Assembly (NCBI GenBank): GCA_016715405.1
Contig: JADKAE010000012.1
Coordinates: forward strand, 134,957-198,956
DNA from: Saprospiraceae bacterium
GTDB taxonomy: Bacteria; Bacteroidota; Bacteroidia; Chitinophagales; Saprospiraceae
Length of the DNA: 64,000 nucleotides
Direction of reading: 5' to 3'
Part shown: positions 21,034-31,012 of the stretch, piece after piece
Layout: each line of letters starts with the position of its first letter
Numbering within the stretch: position 1 is the first letter of the stretch
The notes under the pieces: model-generated
Database searches by the model: none
The model's input: only the letters and a program-made list of their open reading frames with translations
What the model was told of the DNA's origin: nothing
Translations under genes and position numbers: made by a program

Positions 21034-21561
21034 ATGAAATCACTCCTGCTTTTGACCTGTTTTTTGCTGATTGGCATATCGCCGCTATTTTCACAGGCTG
21101 ATCCCATTCGGCGTTTTTTCAATCAATACAAGGATTACGACGATGTAACCCACGTCAAACTACAAGGATGGCTGCTCAAGATAGCCTCGCGGCATGCCGA
21201 CGACGACTCTGCTGAGAAATTGCTGAGAAAGATCAGCCACCTGCGCATTATGACGATGGAAAATGGCAGCCTGGTAACCCCGGCTTCTTACAATCAACTA
21301 CTCAGAGAGGTTAGAGACCAGTCATTCGAAGACCTCCTGCAACTTAGAGAAGGCAGCGAACGCATCGATATGCTGTTCAAGGAAAAAAACGGCGAGATAA
21401 CCGACGTTTTGCTCTTGATCAGCGGCGAAGACGAGTTTATGCTGCTAAACCTCGAAGGACGCCTGAAATTCAGCGACCTGAATGACCTGGATATTGAAGT
21501 GGAAGGCGGTGATTATTTTAAGAAAATACCCGAAGAAAAGGCCATGTTGCCCAAAGCGTGA
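21034..21561 (+). CDS. DUF4252 family secreted protein, copy 2
   Basis: A 175-residue paralog of the previous gene, with signal peptide MKSLLLLTCFLLIGISPLFSQ and the same landmarks (DPIRRFFNQYKDYDDVTHVKL near the start; DVLLLISGEDEFMLLNLEGRL near the end). The two differ enough to be an old duplication. It is the last gene of the sigma/anti-sigma/DUF4252 cluster and is followed by a long perfect hairpin. Confidence 0.8.
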   Translation: MKSLLLLTCFLLIGISPLFSQADPIRRFFNQYKDYDDVTHVKLQGWLLKIASRHADDDSAEKLLRKISHLRIMTMENGSLVTPASYNQLLREVRDQSFEDLLQLREGSERIDMLFKEKNGEITDVLLLISGEDEFMLLNLEGRLKFSDLNDLDIEVEGGDYFKKIPEEKAMLPKA

Positions 21562-21570
21562 TGGCGATCT

Positions 21571-21624
21571 TTTACGACTTTACGACTGTATGCGTTAATA
21601 GTCCTACAGTCGTAAAGTCGTAAA
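21571..21624. terminator. 20-bp perfect hairpin, bidirectional terminator
   Basis: TTTACGACTTTACGACTGTA (21571-21590) pairs without mismatch with the segment 21605-21624 around a 14-base loop. It sits between the convergent DUF4252 and pepP genes and can serve both. Each arm contains the short direct repeat TTTACGAC twice. Confidence 0.8.
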
Positions 21625-21632
21625 GTCCCACC

Positions 21633-23056
21633 TCAGCTCACCAGCAGCGGAAAGTGCGCCTTGCGAACTTCCTCCACCTCTGCGATAGTTTTGGGTATCG
21701 GATTTCCCAAAATGCGATGGCTGGTAGCGGTGATGAGTACGTTATCCTCGATCCGGACACCTCCAAAATCGCGGTAAGCCTGCAATTTATCGTAGTTAAT
21801 GAAATCTAAGTATTTGCCTTGTTGTTGCCACAAATCCATCAACTCGGGGATGAAATACACGCCGGGTTCCACTGTTAGCACAAAGCCGGGCTGCAGCGCT
21901 CTGCCCAGTCTGAGCGATTTGAGGCCAAACTGTATGCTCCGCTCCAACTCACCGGCATATCCCACGTATTGCTCGCCCACGTCTTCCATATCGTGTACGT
22001 CGAGCCCCAGCATATGGCCGAGGCCATGCGGGAAAAACAAAGCAAAGGCGCCGCTGGCGATAGCTTCGTCGGTATCGCCTTTCATCAATCCCAGTGATTT
22101 GAGTCCTTCTACCATTACCCGTGCGCTGAGCAGGTGCACGTCGTAGTAACGCACCCCCGGCTTGAGGGCATCTATTGCGCTGAGCTGCATCTGAAGCACG
22201 AGGTTGTAAATATCCCGTTGCCGGGAGGTGAAAGTGGGATCTACAGGAAACGTGCGCGTAATGTCGCCCGCATAAAACATATGGCTGTCGGCGCCAAAAT
22301 CACCCAATACCAGCTTGCCGCTGGTGAGTGTATTGCCGTGATAGTGGTTGTGCAGCGTTTGGCCGTTAATAGTCAGGATAATCGAATAGCCGGGTTGCGT
22401 GCCATGGGCTTGTGCAATACCTGCCGCAATTCCCGCCAGGGCGGCTTCCGTGATGCCCGGTTTGGCGGCTTTCATCACCGCCAGATGCATATCGCCGGTA
22501 AAATTCACGGCTTTTTCCAGCTCGGCCACTTCCTCGTCCGATTTGATGTTGCGCTGGGCAACAATAGCTTTGATAAGCGATTCGGAAACACCGGCAGCAA
22601 GTTGATCTACCGGCGTATCCAGCCAGCGGCTCAGCCTGATGCTGTTGTCGCCCCGGTAAGGAGGAAGATAGTGGATCTTGCGTTGCCCGGCTTTTGCAGC
22701 TCGCAGCTTATCCGTCAATGCGGCGTATGGGGCTGTATGAGAAACACCGATTCGATGTGCCAACTCGGCCATCGAAGGCTGAGGCCCATCCACACGATAT
22801 ATTCAACGCTTAGATCGTCGCCGTATAATGTGGTTGTATTTTCATCAATATCGATTACCAACGCCAAGCCAGGCTGAGAAATACCCGCAAAATAGAGGAA
22901 ATGGCTGTCTTGCCGGAAAGGGTAGGTATTATCGAGGTAATTCATCGGGCTGTCGTCGTTGCCCGGCAATAAAACAATACCGCTGCCAACCTCTTTTTGC
23001 AATCGGGCCCTGCGGGCTGCATAGGTGGCGGCACTAAAAAGATGATTATTTATCAT
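21633..23056 (-). CDS. pepP: Xaa-Pro aminopeptidase, M24B family (one frameshift)
   Basis: This is a metallopeptidase that removes N-terminal residues preceding proline. The N-terminal creatinase-like domain begins INNHLFSAATYAARRARL, with YLDNTYPFRQDSHFLYFAG. The pita-bread catalytic domain shows metal ligands in LVLGDFGADSHMFYAGDITRTFPV, FFPHGLGHMLGLDVHDME, LTVEPGVYFIPEL and GGVRIEDNVLIT. One indel near 22790 splits it at VEYIVWMG/PQPSMAELA. The corrected locus of about 474 codons matches the family. Its start overlaps the 3' end of the upstream DUF151 gene by 11 bp. Confidence 0.9.
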
Positions 23057-23618
23057 GTGTTCTTCGCTTTAACTCATCTCGTATCTCCGCAGCGCGCTCG
23101 TATTCTTCTTTGCCTAGCGCATCTTCGAGCATTTCAAGCAATTTGTCGTAGTTGATGCTATCGAGCGATGCTTCCGGATTGGAAAGACGTGGAGTAACCG
23201 GCGCCTCTTCCAGCGCGATGCCTGCTTCATCCAATATGGCTGCATTGGCATAAATCGGACATCCAAATCTGACGGCCAGTGCTATAGCATCCGAGGTGCG
23301 GGCATCCAATTCAAATATTTCCCCATTCTCTTTAACGCAAACCAGCATGGCATAAAAAACGCCTTCTTTTAGTTCGGAAACAATAACTTCCTGCAATTGG
23401 ACGCCCAATGCAACTAATGCGTTTTTGAATAAATCGTGCGTGAGCGGTCTGTTTGGTTGTATGCTTTCGATGGCAATAGCAATGGCTTGTGCTTCGAACC
23501 CCCCAATAACTACCGGCAACCGTCTTGTGCCGTCTTCCTCTTTTAATACTACGACAAAACTATTGGGCTGTGATTCACTATTGGCAATCGCCACAATATG
23601 CATTTCTATTTTATACAT
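23046..23618 (-). CDS. bifunctional nuclease family (DUF151) protein with C-terminal UVR motif
   Basis: A 190-residue protein. Residues about 1-135 are the BFN/DUF151 domain, with landmarks LPVVIGGFEAQAIAIAIE, RPLTHDLFKNAL and LDARTSDAIALAVRFGCPIYA. A C-terminal UVR motif (YDKLLEMLEDALGKEEYERAAEIRDELKRR, shown in part) is the UvrB/UvrC-interaction type helix pair. DUF151 members have been reported with nuclease activity, but the cellular role in Bacteroidota is unclear. A link to nucleotide excision repair through the UVR motif is inference. It overlaps pepP by 11 bp. Confidence 0.85.
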   Translation of the reverse strand: MYKIEMHIVAIANSESQPNSFVVVLKEEDGTRRLPVVIGGFEAQAIAIAIESIQPNRPLTHDLFKNALVALGVQLQEVIVSELKEGVFYAMLVCVKENGEIFELDARTSDAIALAVRFGCPIYANAAILDEAGIALEEAPVTPRLSNPEASLDSINYDKLLEMLEDALGKEEYERAAEIRDELKRRTHDK

Positions 23619-23812
23619 AGCCTTGCCTCTTCTTTGGTCTTATTTCAGAACACCTTCAGGTAGGATACGGTTGTAGCTTTCACCCCCTGATTAAGGCTGA
23701 AGTGTGTATTTCCTTCGCAAGATAATGAATTGTGTAATAAGCCGCAATTTTGTATAATTGTCCTTTTATGGTATTTTTAAAGCACAATTCTAAAACCCTC
23801 CAAATCACACAT

Positions 23813-26800
23813 ATGTGTATTCGAGCCTTTCTTTTTGTGTGGCTGGGTTGCCATGTTAGCGGCTTATTTGCCCAACCCGATGCGAAAGCCGTTATGAGGT
23901 ATCCAGCGCTGAGCCCCGACGGCGCAACACTGGCATTTTGCTACCAGGGAGATATCTGGACGGTACCTTCTTCCGGAGGAAAAGCCACCCGCCTCACTGT
24001 CCACGCTGCCTACGAGAGCCACCCACACTGGAGCCCCGACGGCCAATCAATCGCCTTTCAGGGTAACCGGTTTGGCAATAACGATATCTTTGTGATGAGC
24101 GCTTCCGGCGGAACGCCCAAGCGACTTACCCATTTTTCCGTTAATGACGAAAATCCTAAATGGGATACCGCCGGGCGCATTTTGTTTAATTCCCGTCGTT
24201 ATTATGCTTCCGTAGAACGCGCTCCTGAGATGATGACGGTTTCGTCTGAAGGAGGCACGCCCTACCGCCGTTCCGACGCGCTGGGCAATGCGCCCTGTCC
24301 CTCGCCCGATGGCCGCTGGCTGGCCTTCGAATACGGATCGTGCCCGGCTAACAGGGAAGCCTATCAGGGACCCGCACAACGCGATATTTGGCTGCAGGAC
24401 ACACAAACCGGCGATTTGCAACGCCTCACTACTTTTGAGGGCCAGGATGTTCAGCCGCTTTGGGCAGGTCCCTCTGCGTTGTATTTCCTGAGCGCCCGTA
24501 GCGGTCGCTACAATCTGTACCGGCAGCCTATTCAAAATGGCCGGGCAAATGGCGAACCCGTTGCTTTAACCCGCTTTACCGACGAAGGTATACGCTATTT
24601 CAGTGTGAGCGCAGATGGCGCGCATATCGTTTTTGAAAAAGGCGCGGATTTGCACTATCTGTCTCCAACTTCAACAAGTGAATCCAAACTATTGAATATT
24701 GATGTAAAAAGTGATGAACGTTTCGATCCCTACAAAATACAAGCGCTAAGCGATAAAGCTACCGACTTTTCGCTTTCTCCCAATGGGAAATACATCGCTT
24801 TTACGGTTCGCGGAGAAATATTTATTACCCAGGCCAATAAAGAAAAACGTTATTGCGTGCCGGTTTCCAAACACGCTTTCAGAGACCAATCTCCACTGTG
24901 GCTGTCCGATTCTACGCTGTTGTTTTTATCCGATAGAAATGGCAACAAAGACCTGTATTTGGTCAAATCGGCTGATGAGTCTACTTCTGATCTCTTTCGT
25001 GCACTCCGCCTGGATATCCAGCCCCTCACCGACACTCCCGAACAGGAATCCCAGCCGGTTTTATCTCCCGATCGCAAGCGAATTGCCTTTGTAAAGGATA
25101 AAGGCCGATTGGTAGTAGCGGATATAGATAGCAAAGGGAAAATGACAAACCAGCAAACCCTGCTGAACGGTTGGAGCACTCCCGAAGGCGTGGCCTGGAG
25201 CCCCGATGGCAATTGGCTGGCCTATGCCCAGGACGATCTCGATTTTAACAAGGAGATCTACATCCATGCAGCAGATAACAAAAGCAACCCCGTCAACGTA
25301 AGCCTTCACCCACGCGTGGATGAATCCCCGGTATGGAGCGCCGACGGCAGTAAATTAGCATTCCTCTCCAAGCGCAACAACGATAACGCCGACGTCTGGT
25401 TTGTATGGCTAAAAAAAGTCGACTGGGAAAAAACCAAACGAGATGGGGAGGATAAAGAAGACGAACCCGTCGTAAAAAAAGATACCAGCGCATCCAAACC
25501 AGTTGTTATCGATTTTGATGACATTTACAAAAGACTCGTACAAGTCAGCAGCTTGCCGGGCAACGAGGCAAGCGCCATGATCTCAAAAGACGGCCATACC
25601 TTCTATTTCTCTACCAATCGGGGCGACCGTCAGATGCAGGCCGGCAAGCGCAGCCTGATGAGCATTAAATGGGACGGAAGTGATCTCACCACTATCCTCG
25701 ACGATAAAGCGCTATCGATGCTCCAATGGGATAAGGATTTGAAAAATATGATTGCACTGGATGAGAACGGAAAGCTAACCAAAATTGAACCCGGCATAAA
25801 AAAAGCGGATAACATCCCATTTGAGGCAAAAATGGTGATCAATTATGCCGAAGAACGCAAACAGGTTTTTGAAGAAACCTGGCGGGAACTTAATGCAGGT
25901 TTTTACGATCCACAATTCCACGGCCAGGACTGGCAGGCGCTTCGCAAAAAATACGAACCCCTTGCGCTTGCTTCCTCTACTACACAGGATTTTCAGTTTT
26001 TTGTTAATGAAATGCTGGGCCAGCTCAATGCAAGCCATATGGGATTTACCAGCCCCAACCCCGAAGAACTGCAGGTGGAAAAAACCGGCTGGCTGGGCAT
26101 TGAAGTCACGCCGGTGAACCAGGGAGTCAAAGTGGAACGCGTAGTCCCTGACAGCCCCGCCGACAGAAATGACAGTAAACTTTATCCCGGCGATATCATT
26201 ACTGCCGTAAATGCTGTCCCCGTTTCCGCTAATGTGAACTTTTACAGCCTGTTGAACGGCACCATCAACGAACGAACCCTGCTGGAAGTGCAAAATGCCA
26301 AAGGCCAACGTCGCGATGTGGTGATTCGCCCCGCAGAAGCATTGGGCGATCAGTTCTACGATGAATGGGTGGCGGAACGCAGAAAACTGGTCGACAAGTG
26401 GTCGGCAGGCAAGCTGGGGTATATCCATATCCGCGGCATGAACTGGCCCAGTTTTGAACGTTTTGAACGCGAACTCACTGCAAGTGGACAAGGCAAGGAA
26501 GGGCTTCTTATAGACGTGCGGTATAACGGCGGCGGCTGGACTACCGATATGCTGATGACAGTGCTGAATGTACAGCAGCATTCCTATACGATCCCCCGCG
26601 GCGCCGCCAGGGATCTGGATAAGGAAAATAAGCAGTTTTACGCCAATTATCCTTTTGGCGAACGACTGCCTTTCCCGGCACTTACCAAGCCTTCCGCTGC
26701 GCTTTGCAACCAGGATAGCTACTCTAATGCCGAGATATTTTCACACGCCTACAAGCACCTCGGAATCGGCAAATTAATAGGTACCCCGACTTTCGGCGCC

Positions 26801-27022
26801 GTAATTTCAACCGGGGGCTTCAATCTGATGGACGGCTCTTTTGTACGCATGCCTTTCCGGGCCTGGTTTGTGAAAGCTACCGGCCAGAACATGGAAAACG
26901 GCCCGGCTATTCCCGATTTTATCGTGGAGAACAAGGCCGATTATCGCGCGGAAGAAGCCGACCTCCAACTAAAAAAAGCCGTAGACGTGTTACTCGAACA
27001 GTTGAATAACGTCAAAGATTAG
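23813..27022 (+). CDS. tricorn-like S41 protease with PD40 propellers and PDZ domain
   Basis: I start at ATG 23813 because it gives a proper signal peptide (MCIRAFLFVWLGCHVSGLFAQ); earlier ATGs add non-conserved residues. The N-terminal two thirds are PD40 propeller blades (LSPDGATLAFCYQGDIWTV, WSPDGQSIAFQGNRFG, LSPNGKYIAFTVRG). A tricorn C1/PDZ region follows (GWLGIEVTPVNQGVKVERVV), then the S41 core. Catalytic residues are visible: His in LNASHMGFT and the nucleophilic Ser in NQDSYSNAEIFSHAY. At about 1070 residues it matches bacterial tricorn homologues, which act as secreted or periplasmic tail-specific proteases. It is intact, with no frameshift. Confidence 0.92.
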   Translation: MCIRAFLFVWLGCHVSGLFAQPDAKAVMRYPALSPDGATLAFCYQGDIWTVPSSGGKATRLTVHAAYESHPHWSPDGQSIAFQGNRFGNNDIFVMSASGGTPKRLTHFSVNDENPKWDTAGRILFNSRRYYASVERAPEMMTVSSEGGTPYRRSDALGNAPCPSPDGRWLAFEYGSCPANREAYQGPAQRDIWLQDTQTGDLQRLTTFEGQDVQPLWAGPSALYFLSARSGRYNLYRQPIQNGRANGEPVALTRFTDEGIRYFSVSADGAHIVFEKGADLHYLSPTSTSESKLLNIDVKSDERFDPYKIQALSDKATDFSLSPNGKYIAFTVRGEIFITQANKEKRYCVPVSKHAFRDQSPLWLSDSTLLFLSDRNGNKDLYLVKSADESTSDLFRALRLDIQPLTDTPEQESQPVLSPDRKRIAFVKDKGRLVVADIDSKGKMTNQQTLLNGWSTPEGVAWSPDGNWLAYAQDDLDFNKEIYIHAADNKSNPVNVSLHPRVDESPVWSADGSKLAFLSKRNNDNADVWFVWLKKVDWEKTKRDGEDKEDEPVVKKDTSASKPVVIDFDDIYKRLVQVSSLPGNEASAMISKDGHTFYFSTNRGDRQMQAGKRSLMSIKWDGSDLTTILDDKALSMLQWDKDLKNMIALDENGKLTKIEPGIKKADNIPFEAKMVINYAEERKQVFEETWRELNAGFYDPQFHGQDWQALRKKYEPLALASSTTQDFQFFVNEMLGQLNASHMGFTSPNPEELQVEKTGWLGIEVTPVNQGVKVERVVPDSPADRNDSKLYPGDIITAVNAVPVSANVNFYSLLNGTINERTLLEVQNAKGQRRDVVIRPAEALGDQFYDEWVAERRKLVDKWSAGKLGYIHIRGMNWPSFERFERELTASGQGKEGLLIDVRYNGGGWTTDMLMTVLNVQQHSYTIPRGAARDLDKENKQFYANYPFGERLPFPALTKPSAALCNQDSYSNAEIFSHAYKHLGIGKLIGTPTFGAVISTGGFNLMDGSFVRMPFRAWFVKATGQNMENGPAIPDFIVENKADYRAEEADLQLKKAVDVLLEQLNNVKD

Positions 27023-27037
27023 CATGCAAAAAATCTA

Positions 27038-27045
27038 TACCTTTG
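27038..27045 (+). promoter_or_regulatory. -7 element upstream of carboxynorspermidine synthase
   Basis: TACCTTTG matches TAnnTTTG and lies 35 bp before the ATG at 27081. No TTG is seen 19-20 bp upstream. The preceding gene ends at 27022, so an own promoter here is plausible. Confidence 0.45.
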
Positions 27046-27080
27046 CATCGCTTTTTTAACATTCAAAACAAAAAGGTTCC

Positions 27081-28286
27081 ATGTCTAAAGTCTTGATTAT
27101 TGGCGCTGGTGGAGTAGGGCGCGTGGTTGTCTACAAATGTGCCCAGCACCCCGACGTTTTTTCTGAAATTTTGCTGGCCAGCCGCACCAAATCGAAATGC
27201 GACGCGATAGCCGCTGATGTAAAACGCGATACGGGATATCAGGCCATTTCCACAGCTGCCGTCGATGCAGAAAATGTGCCCGAACTCACTGCACTGATCC
27301 GCGAATTCCAACCGGCAATGGTGATCCATGTGGCTTTACCATACCAGGACCTTACTATCATGGATGCCTGCCTCGAAGCCGGCGTCCACTACCTGGATAC
27401 GGCCAACTACGAGCCTAAAGACGTTGCCAAATTTGAATACAAATGGCAGTGGGCCTATCACGACCGGTTTAAAGACGCCGGATTGCTGGCTGTATTGGGC
27501 TGTGGTTTTGACCCCGGCGTGACCAGCGTATATACGGCTTACGCGGTGAAGCACCATTTTGACGAAATCCATTATCTCGATATAGTTGATTGCAATGCAG
27601 GTAGCCACGGCAAAGCTTTCGCTACCAATTTTAACCCGGAAATCAATATCCGTGAAATTACCCAACCCGGCAAATACTACGAAAATGGCCAATGGGTGGA
27701 AATTCCGGCACATTCCGTAATGAAACCCCTCAGCTATCCGGGTATCGGCCCCAAAAATTCGTACCTGATATACCACGAGGAGCTCGAGTCACTGGTCAAG
27801 AATTTTCCCTCACTCAAGCGTGCCCGATTTTGGATGACTTTCGGCGACGAATACCTCACGCACCTTCGCGTGATCCAGAATATCGGCATGTCGCGCATCG
27901 ATCCCGTGATGTATAAGGGGGTAGAAGTTATTCCGCTCGAATTTCTCAAATATGTGCTGCCCGACCCGGGCGAACTGGGAGAAAACTATACCGGGGAAAC
28001 TTCTATCGGCTGCCGAATCAGGGGTATCAAAGACGGCAAGGAGAAAACTTATTACGTGTGGAATAATTGCAGCCACCAGGCCGCCTACGAAGAAACCGGC
28101 GCGCAGGGCGTATCGTATACTACAGGCGTACCTGCCATGATCGGCGCTATGATGATGCTAAAAGGAGAGTGGACGGGTAACGGCGTGTTCAATGTGGAGC
28201 AATTTAATCCCGATCCATTTATGGCACAACGCAATGTGTGCGGATTGCCCTGGCACGAACAGTTTAATATTGACCTGGAATTTTAA
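27081..28286 (+). CDS. carboxynorspermidine synthase (saccharopine dehydrogenase family)
   Basis: A 401-residue NAD(P)-dependent reductase that joins aspartate semialdehyde to a diamine to make carboxynorspermidine or carboxyspermidine. The Rossmann motif is VLIIGAGGVGRVVVYKCA. Further family landmarks are LPYQDLTIMDACLEAGVHYLDTANYE, LGCGFDPGVTSVYTAYA and SYTTGVPAMIGAMMML. The decarboxylase gene that completes this spermidine route follows 78 bp downstream, which strongly supports this role over a lysine-pathway saccharopine dehydrogenase. The gene is intact. Confidence 0.93.
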   Translation: MSKVLIIGAGGVGRVVVYKCAQHPDVFSEILLASRTKSKCDAIAADVKRDTGYQAISTAAVDAENVPELTALIREFQPAMVIHVALPYQDLTIMDACLEAGVHYLDTANYEPKDVAKFEYKWQWAYHDRFKDAGLLAVLGCGFDPGVTSVYTAYAVKHHFDEIHYLDIVDCNAGSHGKAFATNFNPEINIREITQPGKYYENGQWVEIPAHSVMKPLSYPGIGPKNSYLIYHEELESLVKNFPSLKRARFWMTFGDEYLTHLRVIQNIGMSRIDPVMYKGVEVIPLEFLKYVLPDPGELGENYTGETSIGCRIRGIKDGKEKTYYVWNNCSHQAAYEETGAQGVSYTTGVPAMIGAMMMLKGEWTGNGVFNVEQFNPDPFMAQRNVCGLPWHEQFNIDLEF

Positions 28287-28340
28287 GCCGAACGGGTTTG
28301 GTTTTTGGGGGGGGGGTGTTGCCCGGGTTTTTGGCTTTTT
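28285..28340 (+). terminator. possible weak terminator with G10 tract
   Basis: AAGCC (28285-28289) can pair with GGCTT (28333-28337) and CGGG with CCCG inside it; a T-run follows. The loop contains ten consecutive Gs (28307-28316), which may itself be miscounted. It lies between the two polyamine genes, so if real it would be an attenuator rather than an operon end. Confidence 0.3.
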
Positions 28341-28364
28341 GTTTTAGGTTATAAAGCGCATACT

Positions 28365-29505
28365 ATGCCTATCGATTTTCAGCAAGTGCCTTCGCCCGCC
28401 TATGTGTTGGAACAGGACCGACTGATCAAAAACCTGGAATTGATCAAACGGGTACAGGATGAAGCAGGAGTTTCTGTCATATTGGCGCTCAAAGGTTTTG
28501 CTATGTGGCGCGTTTTTCCGCTGGTGCACCAATACCTCAGCGGGGCCCGGCGAGTTCGCTATATGAAGCCCGGCTTATTTACGAAGAAATGGGCTGCAAG
28601 GCCCATACCTATGCTCCTGCTTATCTGCCCGGCGATTTTGAAGAAATTATGCGCTATAGCAGCCATATTACTTTCAATTCTTTGACTCAATATCAGCGCT
28701 ATGCCAGGCAACTGGAGGAGAGCGCAATTTCAGCAGGATTGCGGGTTAATCCGGAATATTCAGAGGTAGAAGTAGACTTATACAACCCCGCTGCTCCCGG
28801 TTCAAGGCTGGGGGAGCTGAGCCAGGCGCTGGAGGGGGGCCTTCCCGATGGCATCGAAGGACTTCACTTCCATACGCTTTGTGAATCTTCATCTTTTGAC
28901 CTGGAAAAAGTCCTAGCTGCATTTGAAGCAAAATTCAGCCGGTATTTCACCCAACTGAAATGGGTGAATTTTGGCGGGGGCCACCTGATGACCCGAAAAG
29001 GTTACGATACCGACCACTTAATTGCACTGCTGAAGTCCTTTCGCCGGCGTTATCCCCATCTTGAAGTCATTCTCGAACCGGGAAGCGCTATAGCCTGGGA
29101 AACCGGCGTGTTGGTCTCTACTGTTCTGGATATAGTGGACAACCATGGGGTTAAAACCGCTATCCTCAACGTATCTTTTACCGCTCATATGCCCGATACC
29201 CTCGAAATGCCCTATCGGCCCCGGATCACTGGAGCAGATGCCGTTCCTCAAGCAGGAAAACCCTGCTATCGGATGGGAGGGTATCTTGCCTGGCAGGTGA
29301 TTATATGACGGAGTATTCTTTTGACCGCGAATTAGCCGTAGTCGACCTGATCGTGCTCGAAGATATGATCCACTACACAATGGTCAAAACGAGTATGTTT
29401 AACGGTGTAAAACACCCCGATATCTGCATCTGGCATGAAGAGGAAGGTACACTGGAGCTTGTTCGAAGTTTTACTTATGAAGATTATAAGGGGCGTTTGT
29501 CCTGA
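28365..29505 (+). CDS. nspC: carboxynorspermidine decarboxylase (frameshifted)
   Basis: This is a PLP-dependent, alanine-racemase-fold decarboxylase that makes (nor)spermidine from the carboxy precursor. The start MPIDFQQVPSPAYVLEQDRL and the PLP lysine in ILALKGFAMW are clear. An indel near 28547 breaks the frame; it resumes as ASSLYEARLIYEEMG. Later landmarks are LHFHTLCESSSFDLE, VNFGGGHLMTRKGYD and EPGSAIAWETG. A second break near 29285 is followed by CLAGDYMTEYSFDREL, which carries the substrate-binding cysteine/aspartate region, and the protein ends YEDYKGRLS. About 380 codons is the family norm. It pairs with the synthase upstream. Confidence 0.92.
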
Positions 29506-29511
29506 GTAAAA

Positions 29512-30354
29512 ATGATTGCAGAATCGATATTTCAACAATTGGTTGCGGATCTGCTCGCTGTTTACGAGGAGCGGGAAGCACGCAATATTGCCGTAATTGT
29601 CTTTGAAGACGCACTCGGACTAAAGCCATCTCAATTTCAAGCCCTACTTTCTGTCGATCAGCAGCAACTGTTACAAGATATTGCACGCCGTCTTCTACAC
29701 CATGAGCCCTTGCAATATATTTTGGGCCGGGCTGATTTTTATGGTTTAAAATTCACTGTCAATCCGGCTGTATTAATACCCCGGCAAGAGACGGAAGAAC
29801 TTGTGTATTGGATCGTTAACACGCTGGGCAACAAGGCTGCAGGCATTCTCGATATCGGCACAGGTAGCGGCTGCATTGCTATTGCACTCAAAAAATCGCT
29901 GCCGACGGCACGGGTTACCGGACTGGATATCAGCGGGGAGGCTATTGAAATTGCCAAATCAAATGCCGAGCTTAATCATACACAGGTCGATTGGATTAAA
30001 TGCGACATAAGGAGCGAGCAGGATTGGCATACAATTCCCCCTTACGACGCAATTGTAAGCAATCCGCCCTACATAATTGAAAATGAATCTGATATGATGC
30101 CAGAGCGGGTGAAGTCTCACGAACCTCACCTTGCACTGTTTGTCGAATCTAATGAACCCTTGTTTTTTTACGATAAAATAGCCCGTTTTGCCCTGCAACA
30201 TCTTCGTCCTTCCGGTTGGTTGTTTTTTGAATGCAGTGAATTTCATGCCCAAGCAGTTGTACAGTTACTATCGCAATTGGGTTTCAGAGATATCACTTTG
30301 CAGCAAGATCTACAAGGTAAAGACCGTATGGTCAGGGCTGTGCTTCCTGAATAA
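29512..30354 (+). CDS. prmC: peptide chain release factor N5-glutamine methyltransferase
   Basis: PrmC methylates the glutamine of the GGQ motif in release factors. The N-terminal helical domain is followed by the SAM-binding motif ILDIGTGSGCIAIAL and the catalytic NPPYI (residues about 183-187 in AIVSNPPYIIEN). The linker PAVLIPRQETEELV is also typical. The 280-residue length fits and the gene is intact. It lies 6 bp after nspC, so it is probably in the same transcript. Its last 23 bp overlap the convergent mqnB gene. Confidence 0.95.
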   Translation: MIAESIFQQLVADLLAVYEEREARNIAVIVFEDALGLKPSQFQALLSVDQQQLLQDIARRLLHHEPLQYILGRADFYGLKFTVNPAVLIPRQETEELVYWIVNTLGNKAAGILDIGTGSGCIAIALKKSLPTARVTGLDISGEAIEIAKSNAELNHTQVDWIKCDIRSEQDWHTIPPYDAIVSNPPYIIENESDMMPERVKSHEPHLALFVESNEPLFFYDKIARFALQHLRPSGWLFFECSEFHAQAVVQLLSQLGFRDITLQQDLQGKDRMVRAVLPE

Positions 30355-31012
30355 GCTCGATAAGTTTGGCGTTTAAAACCTGCACAGCCAAAGGGATATT
30401 CCACTTCGACCTGTCGCGGGGTTCGACATAATTAGAAAGGGAGCGAATTTGCATAAAGGGTTGCCCTGCTGACAAACAAGCGTAGAAGAAAGCCGCTCCT
30501 TCCATCGTTTCAATATCTGTATCGTAGTGTATCAACATTTCGGTGATGCTTGGCAAATATCCGTGCACTTTGTTTACGCTGAGCCCTTTGACCAAAGGCA
30601 GTCCTATTGTTCCAGCATGAGGATTTATCAGTTCCCCTCCCAGAAAGGGCGGCATATCGGGAGGAATAAGCCCCATTTCATGTATATCGATAAACGATCC
30701 GGTAGCGGTCTCTGCACCGGTATCGCCAAAACATTCGCTGCTTACTTCTACCACCTCGCCTATAGTCAAATTGCGTTTGATGGCGCCGGCTATCCCTGCA
30801 TTTATTGCCCAATCGAAAGACTGCCGGGCCAATACGAAGCCCAAATGGTAAGCTGTTTGAGTAAGCCCGACTCCTGTAATTAATATGGTTATATTTTTAT
30901 CACCAAAAACATAATTCATTTCATCCAGGCGGGTAGCCTTTTCCGATAAATAGGCAGTAAAAGGCTGTATTTCAGTCGCCGTAGCGGCAACGACCAACCA
31001 ATTAGTATTCAT
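30332..31012 (-). CDS. mqnB: futalosine hydrolase
   Basis: MqnB cleaves futalosine to dehypoxanthine futalosine in the alternative menaquinone pathway. The 226-residue protein has the nucleoside-phosphorylase-like fold with NYVFGDKNITILITGVGLTQ, WAINAGIAGAIKRNLTIGEV and the substrate-binding ETMEGAAFFYAC. The final segment IRSLSNYVEPRDRSKWNI is characteristic of MqnB and separates it from MTA/SAH nucleosidases. It overlaps the PorV-like gene by 4 bp (ATGA), so the two are translationally coupled. Confidence 0.92.
   Translation of the reverse strand: MNTNWLVVAATATEIQPFTAYLSEKATRLDEMNYVFGDKNITILITGVGLTQTAYHLGFVLARQSFDWAINAGIAGAIKRNLTIGEVVEVSSECFGDTGAETATGSFIDIHEMGLIPPDMPPFLGGELINPHAGTIGLPLVKGLSVNKVHGYLPSITEMLIHYDTDIETMEGAAFFYACLSAGQPFMQIRSLSNYVEPRDRSKWNIPLAVQVLNAKLIELIQEAQP

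Noticed and set aside
22134..22877. 247-codon open frame opposite pepP
   Set aside because: It is the antisense shadow of a conserved peptidase with no family signature or signal peptide of its own.
25775..26581. 268-codon open frame opposite the tricorn gene
   Set aside because: It mirrors the coding pattern of an intact 1070-residue protease on the other strand and shows no recognisable domain.
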